A DNA stretch of 64,000 nucleotides from Ilyonectria destructans (Eukaryota; Ascomycota; Sordariomycetes; Hypocreales; Nectriaceae): assembly GCA_020740775.1 (NCBI GenBank), contig JAHEWK010000009.1, forward strand, positions 1,302,001-1,366,000. Direction: 5' to 3'. The position numbers and the translations under genes are program-made. The number at the start of each line of letters is the position of its first letter. Within the stretch, counting starts at the first letter, position 1. Below the pieces are notes generated by a model. It was not told the DNA's origin, searched no databases, and saw only the letters and a list, made by a program, of their open reading frames with translations. Below, piece by piece: positions 1 through 12,400 of the stretch.

Positions 1-11
1 GCCGTTGCCGC

Positions 12-418
12 TGAGTCAGCGGGCCGTTCGCCGAGAGGCTAAACTGCTTTGATGTGTTGTCAAACGTGGGATTGCTACGATGAATCTGACACAGCTGAGT
101 GAGTTATAAACTCTACAGCGGAACTTCGTCCTATTTCAGTAATTCATTCGCACAACATGCTTCTCGAATTGTTCTTTAATTCTTCAGACCTGGATGAGTC
201 AGCGGGCCGTCCGCCGAAATGCAAATCCACTTTAATCTGTCACTAATCGTAGCAATGCAACGCTATCGACGGCAACTAATTTGATACAGAGACGAGTTAC
301 GTACACTGCGGTGGAACTTCATCCCATCTAAGCAATTCTTTCGCACAATAGTTCAACATGCTTCTAGCATTGTTCTTTGATCCCTCAGGCGCGCATGAGT
401 CAGCGGGCCGTTCGCCGA
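12..418. repeat. Upstream tandem repeat with three 23-bp TGAGTCA elements
   Basis: A 23-bp element beginning TGAGTCAGCGGGCCG and ending CGCCGA occurs at 12-34, 195-217 and 396-418, with one T/C difference in the middle copy. The spacing is 183 and 201 bp. The sequence before copies 2 and 3 is also duplicated: a GCACAA..CATGCTTCT..ATTGTTCTTT block ends about 190 and 390. This gives a diverged tandem repeat of about 190-200 bp. TGAGTCA is the consensus of AP-1/Gcn4-type bZIP sites. The element lies 240-650 bp before the ABC transporter start, so a promoter role is a fair inference. Confidence 0.8.
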
Positions 419-659
419 TGGGCGCCGTCTCTACCTTCGTCGTGACTATGCCTCTCGTGTACACGGTCTAAACAGCGTCGGAGATGAACACAGGACAGGA
501 TGATGCACAACAGGATGACGATCTCATAAAAGAAGAGCTCTCCCGTTTGTTTCCGTGATGGTGTGAGAAACCAAGTGGCGGTCTACGATTTCCTCCATTT
601 TTTACCTACCGTTCTCCCTCTGTCTCGATTGTCGTCTTGGCGCTGTGAACTTATCCATC

Positions 660-3600
660 ATGGCCCCGACAACGGAGATCAAGGACCCCGGCGACGAGAA
701 AAATTCCTCCGTCTCCGGCGCTGAAGATGCGGCTGAATGGTCTCTCAAGCCTCGTGTCGAGGAATTCCGACAACGCGATGCCCAATCGGGGTTCCCCAAG
801 AAAGAGCTCGGCATCACTTGGCAGAACCTCACTGTACAGGCCGTCAGCGCAGAAGCTACCATCCACGACAACGTCATCACCCAGTTCAACGCCTTCCAGA
901 TCATCCAGGAACTTCGCCACAAGCAATCCCTCAAGACGATCCTCGATAACAGCCATGGCTGCGTCAAGCCCGGCGAGATGCTCCTGGTGCTGGGACGTCC
1001 CGGGTCTGGCTGTACGACGCTGCTCAACCTCTTGGCGAACCAGCGTCGCGGCTACGCCTCTGTCAGTGGCGATGTGCACTACGGTTCCATGGATGCGAAG
1101 GAGGCAGAGCGGTATCGCGGCCAGATCATCCTCAACACCGAGGACGAGCTTTTCTTCCCTTCGTTGACGGTGAGCCAGACGATGGACTTTGCGACCCGCC
1201 TAAAGACCCCGTTTCAGTTGCCTAAGACAGTTGGCTCCAGGGAGGAATTGCGGACGGAAACTCGTGATTTCTTACTACAATCGATGGGTATCGAGCATAC
1301 CGTCGGCACTAAGGTTGGAAATGAGTTTATTCGTGGTGTTTCTGGTGGAGAGCGGAAACGGGTGTCAATCATCGAGTGTCTTGCGACGCGCGGCTCGGTC
1401 TATTGTTGGGATAACAGCACTCGAGGTCTGGATGCCAGCACGTAAGTCAAATTTCCTATTTTTGACACTGCTTAAAACCGTCCTTCGGAAGGGTCAATGG
1501 CAGGGCTAATTGATGCCAGAGCACTCGAATACACCAAAGCGATCCGCGCCTTCACCGACGTGCTCGGCCTGTCCACCATCGTCACTCTCTACCAGGCCGG
1601 CAACGGCATTTACAACCAATTCGACAAAGTCCTCGTGCTTGATGGTGGACGACAGATCTTTTACGGCTCGCGCGAGGAGGCACGGCCGTTTGCAGAAGAG
1701 CTTGGCTTCGTCTGTCAGGACGGCGCCAACGTCGCTGACTTCCTCACCGGCATCACGGTTCCAACCGAACGCAAAATTCGCAAGGGGTGCGAGAATACGT
1801 TTCCGCGAAATGCTGAGGCACTGCAAAAGGCATATCAAGAGTCGCCTATCTACGCTAGGATGGTGTCCGAGTATGACTACCCTTCTACGGCCGCGGCAAA
1901 AGACAGCACAAAACTGTTCCAAGAGGGCATCTCGATCGAAAAGGATCGTCAGCTATCTGCCAAAAGCCCTCTGACAGTGGGCTTCATTCCCCAGGTCAAA
2001 GCATGCGTTATACGACAGTATCAAATCATCTGGGGCGACAAAATTACCTTCTTCACCAAGCAGCTGAGCGTTCTACTCCAGGCGATCATCGCTGGCTCTC
2101 TCTTCTACAACGCCCCGAACACATCAGCTGGGCTCTTTGTCAAGTCGGGGGCTCTGTTCTTTGGCATCATGTTCAACTCGCTGCTCGCCATGTCCGAGGT
2201 TACGGATTCATTCACCGGCCGCCCGGTCCTTGCTAAGCATCGGTCATTTGCCCTGATTCACCCTGCTACCTACTGCCTCGCCCAAATTACCGCAGACATA
2301 CCAATTATCTTGTTCCAGATCTCGGTGTTTTCCGTCATCGTGTATTTCATGGTTGGCCTAACGGCGGCTGCGAAATCCTTTTTTACATTTTGGATCATCT
2401 TGGTGACTACAACAATGGTCAGTACTGTTACTCGCTGTGAAAGGAACCCTCGCTAACCTCTGCCATTCTAGTGTATGACGGCTCTTTTCCGATCCATTGG
2501 TGCCACCTTCTCGACTTTCGATAAAGCCACCAAGGTCTCTGGATTGGTTATCATCGCGACAGTTCTATATAACGGATACATGATTCCGAAACCAAAGATG
2601 CATCCGTGGTTTATCTGGATTTTCTGGATCAACCCTCTCTCATATGCTTTTGAAGCACTAATGTCGAATGAGTTTCACGACAAAGTCATCCCTTGCGTCG
2701 GACCCAACTTGGCTCCGGTAGGTCCAGGATACAACAACACGGATCATCAGTCCTGTGCTGGTGTCATCGGTGCGATTCCCGGGCAGACGTCTGTGTTAGG
2801 CGACAACTATCTCAAGGCAATGTCCTACGACCATGCGCATCTCTGGAGAAACCTGGGGATTCTGTGGGCTTGGTGGGCGCTCTTCGTTTTCATCACAATT
2901 GCCGCGACATCGAATTGGCGTTTCTCTGCACCGGGTGGCTCGCCCCAGCGTATTCCAAGAGAGAAGACCAAGATTTCTGTGCCTCCCCATGTCGACGAAG
3001 AGTCGCAAAGTCCAGAGAAAGGCTACGGGCCTACTGAGAACATTACATTGAGTGAACAGTCTGATAGCACCGAGGTAGTGGACGGCGCTCTTGTCCGAAA
3101 CACATCCGTCTTTACCTGGAAGAATCTCTACTATACTATTGGGACGCCTAACGGGGAGAGGACTCTTCTGGATAACGTACAGGGTTGGGTGAAGCCAGGA
3201 ATGCTCGGCGCCCTAATGGGAGCGTCAGGCGCGGGAAAAACAACACTACTCGATGTTCTTGCACAGAGGAAAACCGAGGGTACAATCAAAGGCTCCATTA
3301 TGGTCGACGGCCGCCCTCTTCCGGTTTCCTTCCAACGCTCGGCCGGATACTGCGAACAACTCGATGTCCACGAACCGTTTGCGACAGTGCGCGAGGCTTT
3401 GGAGTTCTCTGCTTTGTTAAGGCAACCGCGCGATGTGCCGCGAAAGGAGAAGCTCGAATATGTCGATACTATCATCGATTTGCTTGAGCTTGGCGACCTA
3501 GCTGATACGCTCATTGGCACCGTCGGAAATGGTTTGTCAGTTGAACAGAGGAAGCGTGTTACCATCGCTGTGGAGCTAGTATCCAAGCCTAGCATCCTTA

Positions 3601-5012
3601 TCTTCCTCGACGAGCCGACTTCAGGTCTTGACGGACAGTCGGCTTTCAATACGGTGTGGTTCCTCCGAAAGCTAGCCGACGTCGGTCAGGCTGTGCTTGT
3701 AACCATTCACCAACCCTCCGCCCAGCTTTTTGCCCAGTTTGACAGCCTCTTGTTGCTGGCAAAGGGAGGAAAGACGGTTTACTTTGGTGATATTGGAGAC
3801 AATGCGGACACCGTCAAATCTTATTTCGATGAGCACGGCGCAACCTGTCCCCCAGAGTCTAACCCTGCCGAGTTCATCATCGATGTTGTTTCGGGCCACT
3901 TGTCGCAGGGTAGAGATTGGGCAGAGGTTTGGTTAACCTCGATAGAACACCAGGCTGTCGAAACCGAGCTCGATCGAATCATCTCAGAGGCGGCTGCAAA
4001 GCCACCAGCAACAGTGGACGACGGACACGAATTCGCAACGCCAATGTGGGAGCAGATTAAAATTGTGACGCACCGGATGAATGTCTCGATATTGCGCAAC
4101 ACAGACTACATCAACAACAAGTTTGTCCTGCATATTTTCTGCGCGTTATATAACGGCTTCTCGTTCTGGAAGGTTGGCGACTCCCTTAGCGACCTGCAGC
4201 TGCGACTATTCACTGTCTTCAACTTCATCTTCGTCGCACCAGGCGTTATCAACCAGCTGCAACCGCTCTTTATCGAGCGCCGCGATATCTTTGAGACTCG
4301 CGAAAAGAAATCAAAGATGTACTCGTGGGTTGCCTTTGTCACCGGTCTTATCGTGTCCGAGATCCCCTACCTCATTATTTGCGCCGTGCTCTATTACGTG
4401 TGCTGGTACTACACCGTTGGGTTTCCTACTGAGAGCTCTCAAGCCGGCGCTACGTTTTTCGTCATGCTCATGTACGAATTCATCTACACTGGCATCGGAC
4501 AGTTTATCGCAGCTTACGCGCCCAATGCGGTCTTTGCCTCCTTGGTCAACCCCTTCGTCTTGGGCACGCTTATTATGTTCTGCGGCGTGCTTGTGTCATA
4601 TGAACAGATTACACCGTTCTGGCGCTACTGGATCTACTGGCTGAATCCGTTCAACTATCTGATGGGCAGCCTACTTGTCTTTGATGTCTGGGACCAGCCG
4701 GTGAACTGCGACAACCTCGAATTCGCTGTCCTCAACCCACCGAATGGTTCCACCTGTGGCGACTACCTGTCGTCTTATCTGTCCGCTGATGGCATGGGCG
4801 CCGTCAGCAACCTCGTCAACCCAGACGCAATGGCCGAGTGTCGCATCTGCCCCTACCGTGACGGCAGCGACTACTTGAAGACACTGAATCTGAAGGAATA
4901 TTACTACGGATGGCGGGATGCGGGCATTGTTGTCATCTTTGTTCTCAGCTCGTACTCGCTTGTGTACATCTTGATGAAGCTGCGAACGAAGACTTCCAAG
5001 AAGGCTCAATAA
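660..5012 (+). CDS. PDR-type (ABCG) ABC multidrug transporter
   Basis: Full-size plasma-membrane exporter of the pleiotropic drug resistance type, likely pumping azoles, phytoalexins or other hydrophobic toxins. Exons 660-1441, 1520-2417 and 2472-5012 give 1406 aa in the NBD-TMD-NBD-TMD order. NBD1 has the degenerate fungal Walker [10 protein letters not shown] (about 112-120), signature VSGGERKR (about 227) and Walker B variant [13 protein letters not shown] (about 249-261), where the first intron splits the last Thr codon. NBD2 has canonical Walker [10 protein letters not shown] (about 809), signature LSVEQRKR (about 915) and Walker [13 protein letters not shown] (about 935). Two six-helix membrane domains follow the NBDs. 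The first ATG at 660 agrees with the family; it is slightly short (usual 1450-1500 aa). The two asymmetric ATP sites are normal for this family. The promoter repeat upstream suggests bZIP-controlled induction. Substrate cannot be read from sequence. Confidence 0.95.
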
Positions 5013-5808
5013 ACGGTGCGCTAGACGGGTGGTAACATCCACACTCCTCCTTTTTTCTTTGCATCAACTATGGCGCTTCTCTTTGCTGTCGCGGGCCCTA
5101 CACAGACGTATCATAATATTTATTGGTCATTACAGCAGACTCATAAGAGGTTAGATTAGATTAGATCTTAAACTAAAATAATAATGCTCGCAAGAGAGGG
5201 ATCTACCAATGAATACCGCGACGTCATGCAGATTCTCCTTAACACTGAGCGACATAGTCTCGCCGTACTCGGGCGAACCAAGCGGTGAAACCGAACTTTT
5301 AGCCGTGACCAACCATATGCCTCACACGTTGCTGCCTTGGTACCATACCCAACACGGCCAGGAAATCTGGATGCTAAATTCAGGCCAAATTACAAACGTA
5401 TCCAATCATCCAGAACGAGAAACCAAGCCTCACCGTCCGGGCTGGCGTAAACATGCATGAAGTGGAGAAGGCAAATTCTGGACAAGACCAATGAACAGAT
5501 GGCTTGTTATCCCAGTCACGGCCTGGTTTCTGGCCGAAAGAGCCGTACAGCCAATGGCATTTCTGTCGCCAAGACGTCACAACGCAAATTTTGGCACGCC
5601 TTGAAATACACGTCGATCAACTTGAGCAGCGCTGACGCCCATAAATACCAACCCAGTTCCCGGGCTCTGACCATAAGCCATCTTCCATTTCACAATACCC
5701 TACGACACAATCCAAGACAAGCTCATTCGCAAACGATCATTTTCTCTCCTTTCTTCTACTTACTTCCCGAAGTGTCATCTTCTCCTTCATCTTCGTCACG
5801 TCCACAAC
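5013..5808. other. Intergenic, no gene seen
   Basis: It holds the 3' region of the ABC gene and the promoter of the Clr5-ankyrin gene. An AT-rich stretch with TTAGATTAGATTAGATC lies at about 5151-5167. Short open frames here have no recognisable family features. Confidence 0.6.
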
Positions 5809-8800
5809 ATGTCGCTCACACAGAGAATTCCCACCGCTGCATGGGATGCCCACAAGGAGCAAATCCGCATGTTGTACGTGGTCCAAGATAAAACTCTGGA
5901 CGACACAATCAAAAGCATGAACGAGGACCACGGCTTTTTGGCGACGTTAGTAACAGACCCCCCGTTGTATCGTATCATTCGAGGCTAACTAAACATCTAG
6001 GAAATCACAGTACGTGCGAAAACTGAAGAATTGGGGCATGGAAAAGTACATCAATGGCGACAAATGGAAGATTGCCTTCGATTTGATCCAGAAGCGGAAA
6101 CGATCTGGAAAGAAGACGGAACTTTCCATTGATGGCAAAGTCATTCCCGTTAAGAGGATGAAGAAAGAAATGAGTAGATACTCTTACGCCCAGTGCGGGT
6201 TTGGAGGGTTGTCAGGTATGCTTCCTCCCCAACATTACAAGGCGACAGATCATGACTAACTAACCTGATCATAGTCATGCCGGCAGATGCCTCGTCCGGG
6301 ATTATCGCACACACTCCACCCTCGAATGATACTTTTCGTGTAACCTTCAACACCATCCCTTGGCTTAGATTTCAAAGCTCAATGGGATCCGCCTGTAAGT
6401 ATCAGCATTGATGAGCCACCTTTTCGGGTTTCTAACTTGTGTTAGCATTCCACTCGGGCATTCAATTTCCCTTGCTTCGAGTTGAGAACTCTCGTCCGTC
6501 AGGAATTATCAATCTCATCCCAGAAATGATAAACGACCCTCTTGCTCACATCACCCGATCCGATTACCTCTTATTCTTACCTTCAAGTCTTGAGGAGGAA
6601 GCAAAGACCCGAGAGGACAACTATCAAGCCCAACAGCTCCTCCAGTCCCAGCCTCTACTTCGGATATTGCAGCACGCCGTGTACATGTCCTCAAATTCTC
6701 GTCTTTCCACCCAGGAGCTAGACAATTTTGCTAAATGGCTTGAAGAAAATGAGTATTCTTGGGCTATAGAGGGTTTCGCTCAACTCGAAGGACCATCTAT
6801 AGAGATCTTCGCTTCGAACCTCTTACTAAGCGCAATCCGTTGTCAGAAAGTTGTGCTTGTCCGAGCACTACTTATTGGTGGAGTCAACCCCAATAGCTGC
6901 AGCACATCTTTCTACTCCTATGACACAGCGCTCTTCCTTGCAGTCGACAAGCTGAATCTAGATATTGTTGAGCTCTTGTTGCGCCACGGCGCTGATCCAA
7001 ATGGCTCAGGCTCCTCAGAAGACACTATTCTCGACCTCTTTGGAGAATCAGAGGACATTGACGCTTTTTTTGATGAGGGAGAAGTCAGCGATGGTGTCCA
7101 AATTGTCGACCTGTTGATCAAGGCAGGTGCAAAAGTGGCAAAATTTAACTCGCCCTTTGCAGAGAAATGCTTGACAAACTCGTTGGAAAGCGGGATGATG
7201 TGGCCAGTCGAGTTGATGGCCAAAGCTGGAGCATTTATTGAGCCGATCGGGGATTTGATTAACCTTGAGTTCCAATCTGCAGTATGGAGACACGATTCAG
7301 AAATGGTCCGCGCTTTGGTCGACCACGGGGCTGATGTCAATTGCCCGAGTTATTACCCCACGACCAATGGTTGGGACACTGTGTTCGAATTGGCTAAACC
7401 TATTGCCATTGCAGCAAGTCAAAATATCCTCTCAATGGTTCAATTACTTCTTGAACTTGGCGCAAATGCGAATGGCATTGTGTCTCTGGACGACCTGCGT
7501 GCCCGCGCAAAGGGCGTACCAGAAGGTTCCCTGCTGAATTTTTACCATGGGACACCAGCGCTCCACCATGCGGTAATTAAGGGTAGCACTACCATGGTGG
7601 AATTACTTTTGCAATGGGGAGCAGATGTAAATGCGACAGATGTCTCCATCGGCACTCCGTTCCGAGCGGCATGCGCATCCAAGCAATCAGACATAAATGC
7701 TCCAGAGGGCGTTTCGCAAGACATTACAGCATTAGAAGTAGCCATAAAAAGCGGCGGTGTAAGGATGGTCAAGCTTTTGTTGCATCATGGTGCGATTACC
7801 AACTCTACTTCATCTGCTGCGGCTGCTTTAAGAGCCGCCGTTAAAACCGGCAAGGAGGAGTTAGTGGCGTTGCTATTGGATGTCAACGCTAATTTCTTGC
7901 ATCTCGACTCAGCCATTGTCCATTTGGCTGCTGAACATTCAGCACCAGCTGGAATGGTGAGATGCCTGCTGAACGCTGGAGCACCTGTCGAGGATGTCAT
8001 TAGCTATTGCGAACCTTCAGACCGATGCACACCGCTAGAGATGGCAGTTCAGGACAACAATCTTGAATTAGTCAAACTACTTCTAGAGTACGGAGCGGAT
8101 ATCAGCCATGTCAAAGGCATCACACCTATTACCAAATACTTCAACACACAATCACGAGCTGATTGGATTGAACTCGTGCTGACCCTTGTTAAGGGCGGCG
8201 CAGACATCAATGCCTATCGGTGCAGCCCGAATACGTGTCCATTCCTCCAAGCGTCCATCAAATCCGGAGACTTTGCCATGGTCAGGTTTCTCTTAGACAA
8301 AGGAGCAGATCCTATCTCATGTCTAAGCCCCGAACTTTCGCTCCCTCTGCATGGTGTTATGGAAGTAATGAATGAAACTTTTGTCAATGAGACATCGAAG
8401 ACACTCATTGCCCTCGGCGCAGACGTCAACGCATATAGTTTTATATCTGATATACAGATGAAGGACTTGCCTGGGAATCTATGGTGGACTTTTCGTGCAT
8501 ACGACGTTCGCCTTCAAGTGACACCTCTCCAAGCAGCCGTCTGGTACTGCAAGAGGCGTGCCATGGGCATATTACTCCAGGCAGGTGCAAACATCAACGG
8601 CCCTGCTGCAGAAGGTTTTGGCTTCACTGCACTCCAGGTGGCTATTTGCAGGCAGCATAATGAGCTCGTGGACTCTTTACTCGAAGCGGGTGCGAATATC
8701 AACGCCCCTGCCGCGTCCGAGTCTGGATTTACAGCGCTGCAGGCGGCCATCCTCACTGGCAACGATGATTTGGCTAAGAGACTTTTGGTTGCTGGTGCGG

Positions 8801-9219
8801 AAATAAATGCTCCCGGCGCGTCAACGCGGGGGATGACAGCATTACAAGCAGCCGTTTTTAAAGACAGTGGTGCACTTATCCAACAGCTGTTGAGTCGCGG
8901 GGCGGATATCAATGCTTCGCCATGCGAACATAGGGGTGCAACAGCATTACAATACGCGGCAATGAAGGGAAGTTTCGATCTAGTCGTTCAACTCCTTAAG
9001 GATGGCGCAAACATCAACGCTGCGCGCTCTGCATCGGAAGGTCGAACTGCCCTGGAAGGTGCTGCGGAGCAGGGAAGGCTTGATATCGTTCATCTTCTAC
9101 TAGAGAATGACCATGAGGTGGAACTTTTGGAAGAAAGATGTAAAGAGGCTGCAAAGTTCGCTTGCGAGGAGGGGCATATGGTAATAGCAAGGCTGCTTCG
9201 GGAGTGGAAGCGGCCTTGA
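5809..9219 (+). CDS. Clr5-domain ankyrin-repeat protein
   Basis: Exons 5809-5945, 6001-6215, 6275-6394 and 6446-9219 give 1081 aa with all phases consistent. The N-terminus (about 1-60) matches the fungal Clr5 domain: IPTAAWDAHKEQIRMLY, then a conserved QYVRKLKNWG after the first intron. From about residue 180 to the end lies a long run of roughly 15-20 ankyrin repeats with GADPN, GADVN and GANIN turns and LVxLLL helices. The last four or five repeats (about 8560-9100) are closer to one another, with NINAPAAS-like turns, suggesting recent repeat duplication. Clr5 is named after a fission yeast silencing factor; in filamentous fungi it is often joined to ankyrin or TPR arrays in proteins of unknown role. 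Probably a nuclear or cytosolic protein-binding scaffold. It is convergent with the TPR-CHAT gene (264 bp apart). Confidence 0.9.
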
Positions 9220-9483
9220 TACTGCATTTCAAGTTTGATTTTCGACAGGAGCGGCTAGATTAGGGTTACGATTAAACGCAGAATTAAAACACTCAACATG
9301 GCGGACAAACGCTCTAGCATTTAATGTCTTTCTGCGTGCAAGGGTCTACAATGCACACGCCCTGCCCCTTCAGCTGTTGCCTCTCGAATTCGAGGGATTG
9401 CATGGGGATGATAACGTTCCTTATCGTCACTACCAAGAGGAGCTACGGTCGCAAGGTTTGACTTTCCAGTAAAAGGATCTAAT

Positions 9484-12400
9484 TCACACACCGTAGTGGA
9501 CGTACGGAACCCAAAGCGGCCAGCGTGGCTCTGTGCCTCCGCATATCACAACATCCCGCAAACTGAGATCCCCGATTGCCTCCTTCCCATAGCCTCCCTC
9601 CTGAACCCAATAATCTCGAAGCTTCCTGGTAGCATGGTGGAGCCCGTAGCTTACAGACTCGTCGTTCATTCCAAAATCTTGCAAGAACTGGTACATCAAT
9701 CTCGCCATACGCACACACAGCTCGTCATCGACCTCCCAGAGTGTACCCACGACATGTCGGAATCCTGCCAGTTGGAAGGCACTCGTGAGGTGAATACTTT
9801 CATCAATTGACTTCTTGTCCCGAATCTGGCCGGTTCCGCAGGCCGAGAGGTAGGCGAGAAATGGCGACTTAGAGCTTAGGTTGGTCTCTAATAGATTTCC
9901 TATGGTGAGAGGATCCTGCTTCCAATCTTCCAAGAGTAAGAGACTTGCCAATGGGCTCTTCTCGTCTATAGCACCATGTCCTGCAAAGTGGAATATCATG
10001 CAGGTTTCTAAAGCAGATAACACTGCCTTGAGATTAGGCTTAGGGTTGATGCATGCGAGCCCCATTGACTCGCAGACAGTTTGAACGGCACTGATCTCAT
10101 CCCTTGTATGTTGAAGGCTCTTCTGTTCTGGCGTGTTGTGCATGGCAACGAGAATAATGTCTCCCGATCCCTCCGCTGGTATTTGTGGGCTTCTTTCGTG
10201 TCGATGGTGTATGATTGTCTTGATAGAGGTGCTGTATGATGACACTACACTGTCGAGGGCTGTACTGGAGTTGCACTCTAGATGGTGTCCTGCTGCGTGG
10301 AGAGGAAATCCAGCCAGTGGCCCAGTTGGAATCCACCATAAGTGTGGCCAAGAATCACCAGACGGAGGCTCAGTAAAACCCAACGCATCTAGAACTGGCT
10401 TCACAACAGCATTCCAAAGCCAGCCAAGTGTTTCGAGCGATTGAAGATGGCGGGCTCGTTTCAAGATCTCATTTCGAGAGAGTTGATGCAGTTCCACTAC
10501 CCTAATGTTTGTCTGCTCCAGTATCAAAGCATCGCATCGATGTGAGCTGACGTTAAGGATGACTATCGGGCCATGCGCTGCTGCCCCTTTCATCTCAGCT
10601 TCCGATGATGGGAGAAGAAATCTTTGAAACCCATGTTGATCGCGTATTTCCTTGAGAAGTAGTGGCATTCTGTTGACAGCCTCGTGCCGCCGATCAGACT
10701 TGACAGGAATATTTGTCGCCTCTGGGTCGTTCTGAGACTGAGACGGCGGTGCGTCGAGCTGATCTCGAAGTTTAATAAACGAATCTGCTAGCTGAGGATG
10801 CTTTTGCTGCAGGACTGAGAGATCAGCTCGCAGATCTTGAAGAGAACTTGCAAGGACGCCGCGGCCCGTCTCGAGCAGTTGGATTGCGGCGAGAGGCCCT
10901 TTCCCGGCAATCAATGCAATAGCTGCGGCGTCTGAGGCGAGTCCGACGACTTCAGACAAAAGATGCTGCTTGTCCTTGTTTCGAAGGGAAGGGGGGCTAA
11001 GCAAAGGAACCAACTCGATGGTAGTCTTAGCAGCGAGATAAGCTTGGTCACCTTCTTGAAGAAAATCCGCCGACGACAAGAGTGTACGTCCAGCTTTGAT
11101 GCGGAAATTGATGGGAGACATTTGGTGATTCAACGCAGTGTCATAGCATTCTCTAGCGTCTTCAAGGTCAATCGCGACCTTGGTGCGTAGATACCTGCTT
11201 CTGAGTTTAATACCAAGGGCACTCAACCGCGAAGCTAGATTAGGATCGTCCGCGGGGGTATGTTCAGCAGACATTCGACTCGCGTTTATGGACTCCTCAA
11301 GGTCTTCCATCGCCCGAGTGCATAGATATCTGTACCGAAGCTTGACGCCAAGGTTACTGAACAACCCTGCCGAACGTGGGTGACCTCTCGGAGTAGCATC
11401 TATGGCCTTTCGAGTCATACTGATGGCTTCCTCCAGGTCAGCCCTGTCTCTCGTTCGTGAGTACCTATTCCGGAGCCGAATGCTCAAAACTTCCAGCGCT
11501 ATCGCTCTTTCCGGGTGGTCGTGTGGAAAAGCTTCGATGGCCTCTTGAGATACACTGATAGCCTCATTGAGGACTGCCAGCTCCTTTGTACGTGAGTATT
11601 TATAGCCGAGTCTAATACCAAGATTGCTGAGTAGCCCAGGTCTCTCGCGGTGCTTCTGTGGAGTGATCTCAAGAGCACTCCGGGTCATTTTGATCGCTTC
11701 TTCGAGGTCCTCCATTCCTCCGATCCGCGAATATCTGTTCCTCAGTTGAATGCTAAGGGTAGTAAACTTTCCAATCAAGCTTGGATGGTTCTGTGGGGTC
11801 GCCTTAATAGCAGCTCGAGCTGCATTAATAGCTTCTTCAAGATCTGCCATGGCTCCGGTGTGTGAGTATCGTTTGCCAAATTGAGAACCGAGGCTAGCTA
11901 GTCTATCACCACGGCGTGGGTGGTCTTGTGGGGTACCCTTGACAGCTTTTTGAGCCATAACAATAGCTTCCCCAATGTCTCCCATTTCCTTGGTGCGTGC
12001 GAATCTGACACCGAGTTCAATGCCAAGGCTATGGAATCTACCTGCGAGGTATGGATCGTCTTGTGGGGTCGTCTTGATTGCCTCTCGACATACACCAATA
12101 GCCTCTTCCAGATCCGTCACCGCCCCAGTTCGATAGTATCTGGAACTGAGTTGAATGCCGAGGCCATGCAGTCTCTCTGCAAGCTCTAGGTCATCTTTTG
12201 GGGTAGTCTTGACACATCTTCGGGCCATAGAAATAGCCTCCTCGACATCCCCTAGTTCTCCAGTATGCGAGTATCTATCGCCGAGTCTAAGACCAAGACT
12301 GTGCAATCTCCTCGTTAGATCTGGATGATCTGGTGGGGTAATCTTGATAGCTCCCCGCATCTGGGCAATGGCTTCTTCAAGGTCCGCAAGCGCTCCGGAT

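Noticed and set aside
12..418. CRISPR-like array
   Set aside because: Only three copies with very long, mutually similar spacers; it is a tandem promoter repeat in a eukaryote.
5209..5460. Small ORF of 83 codons
   Set aside because: No family features, no intron or promoter support; probably chance.
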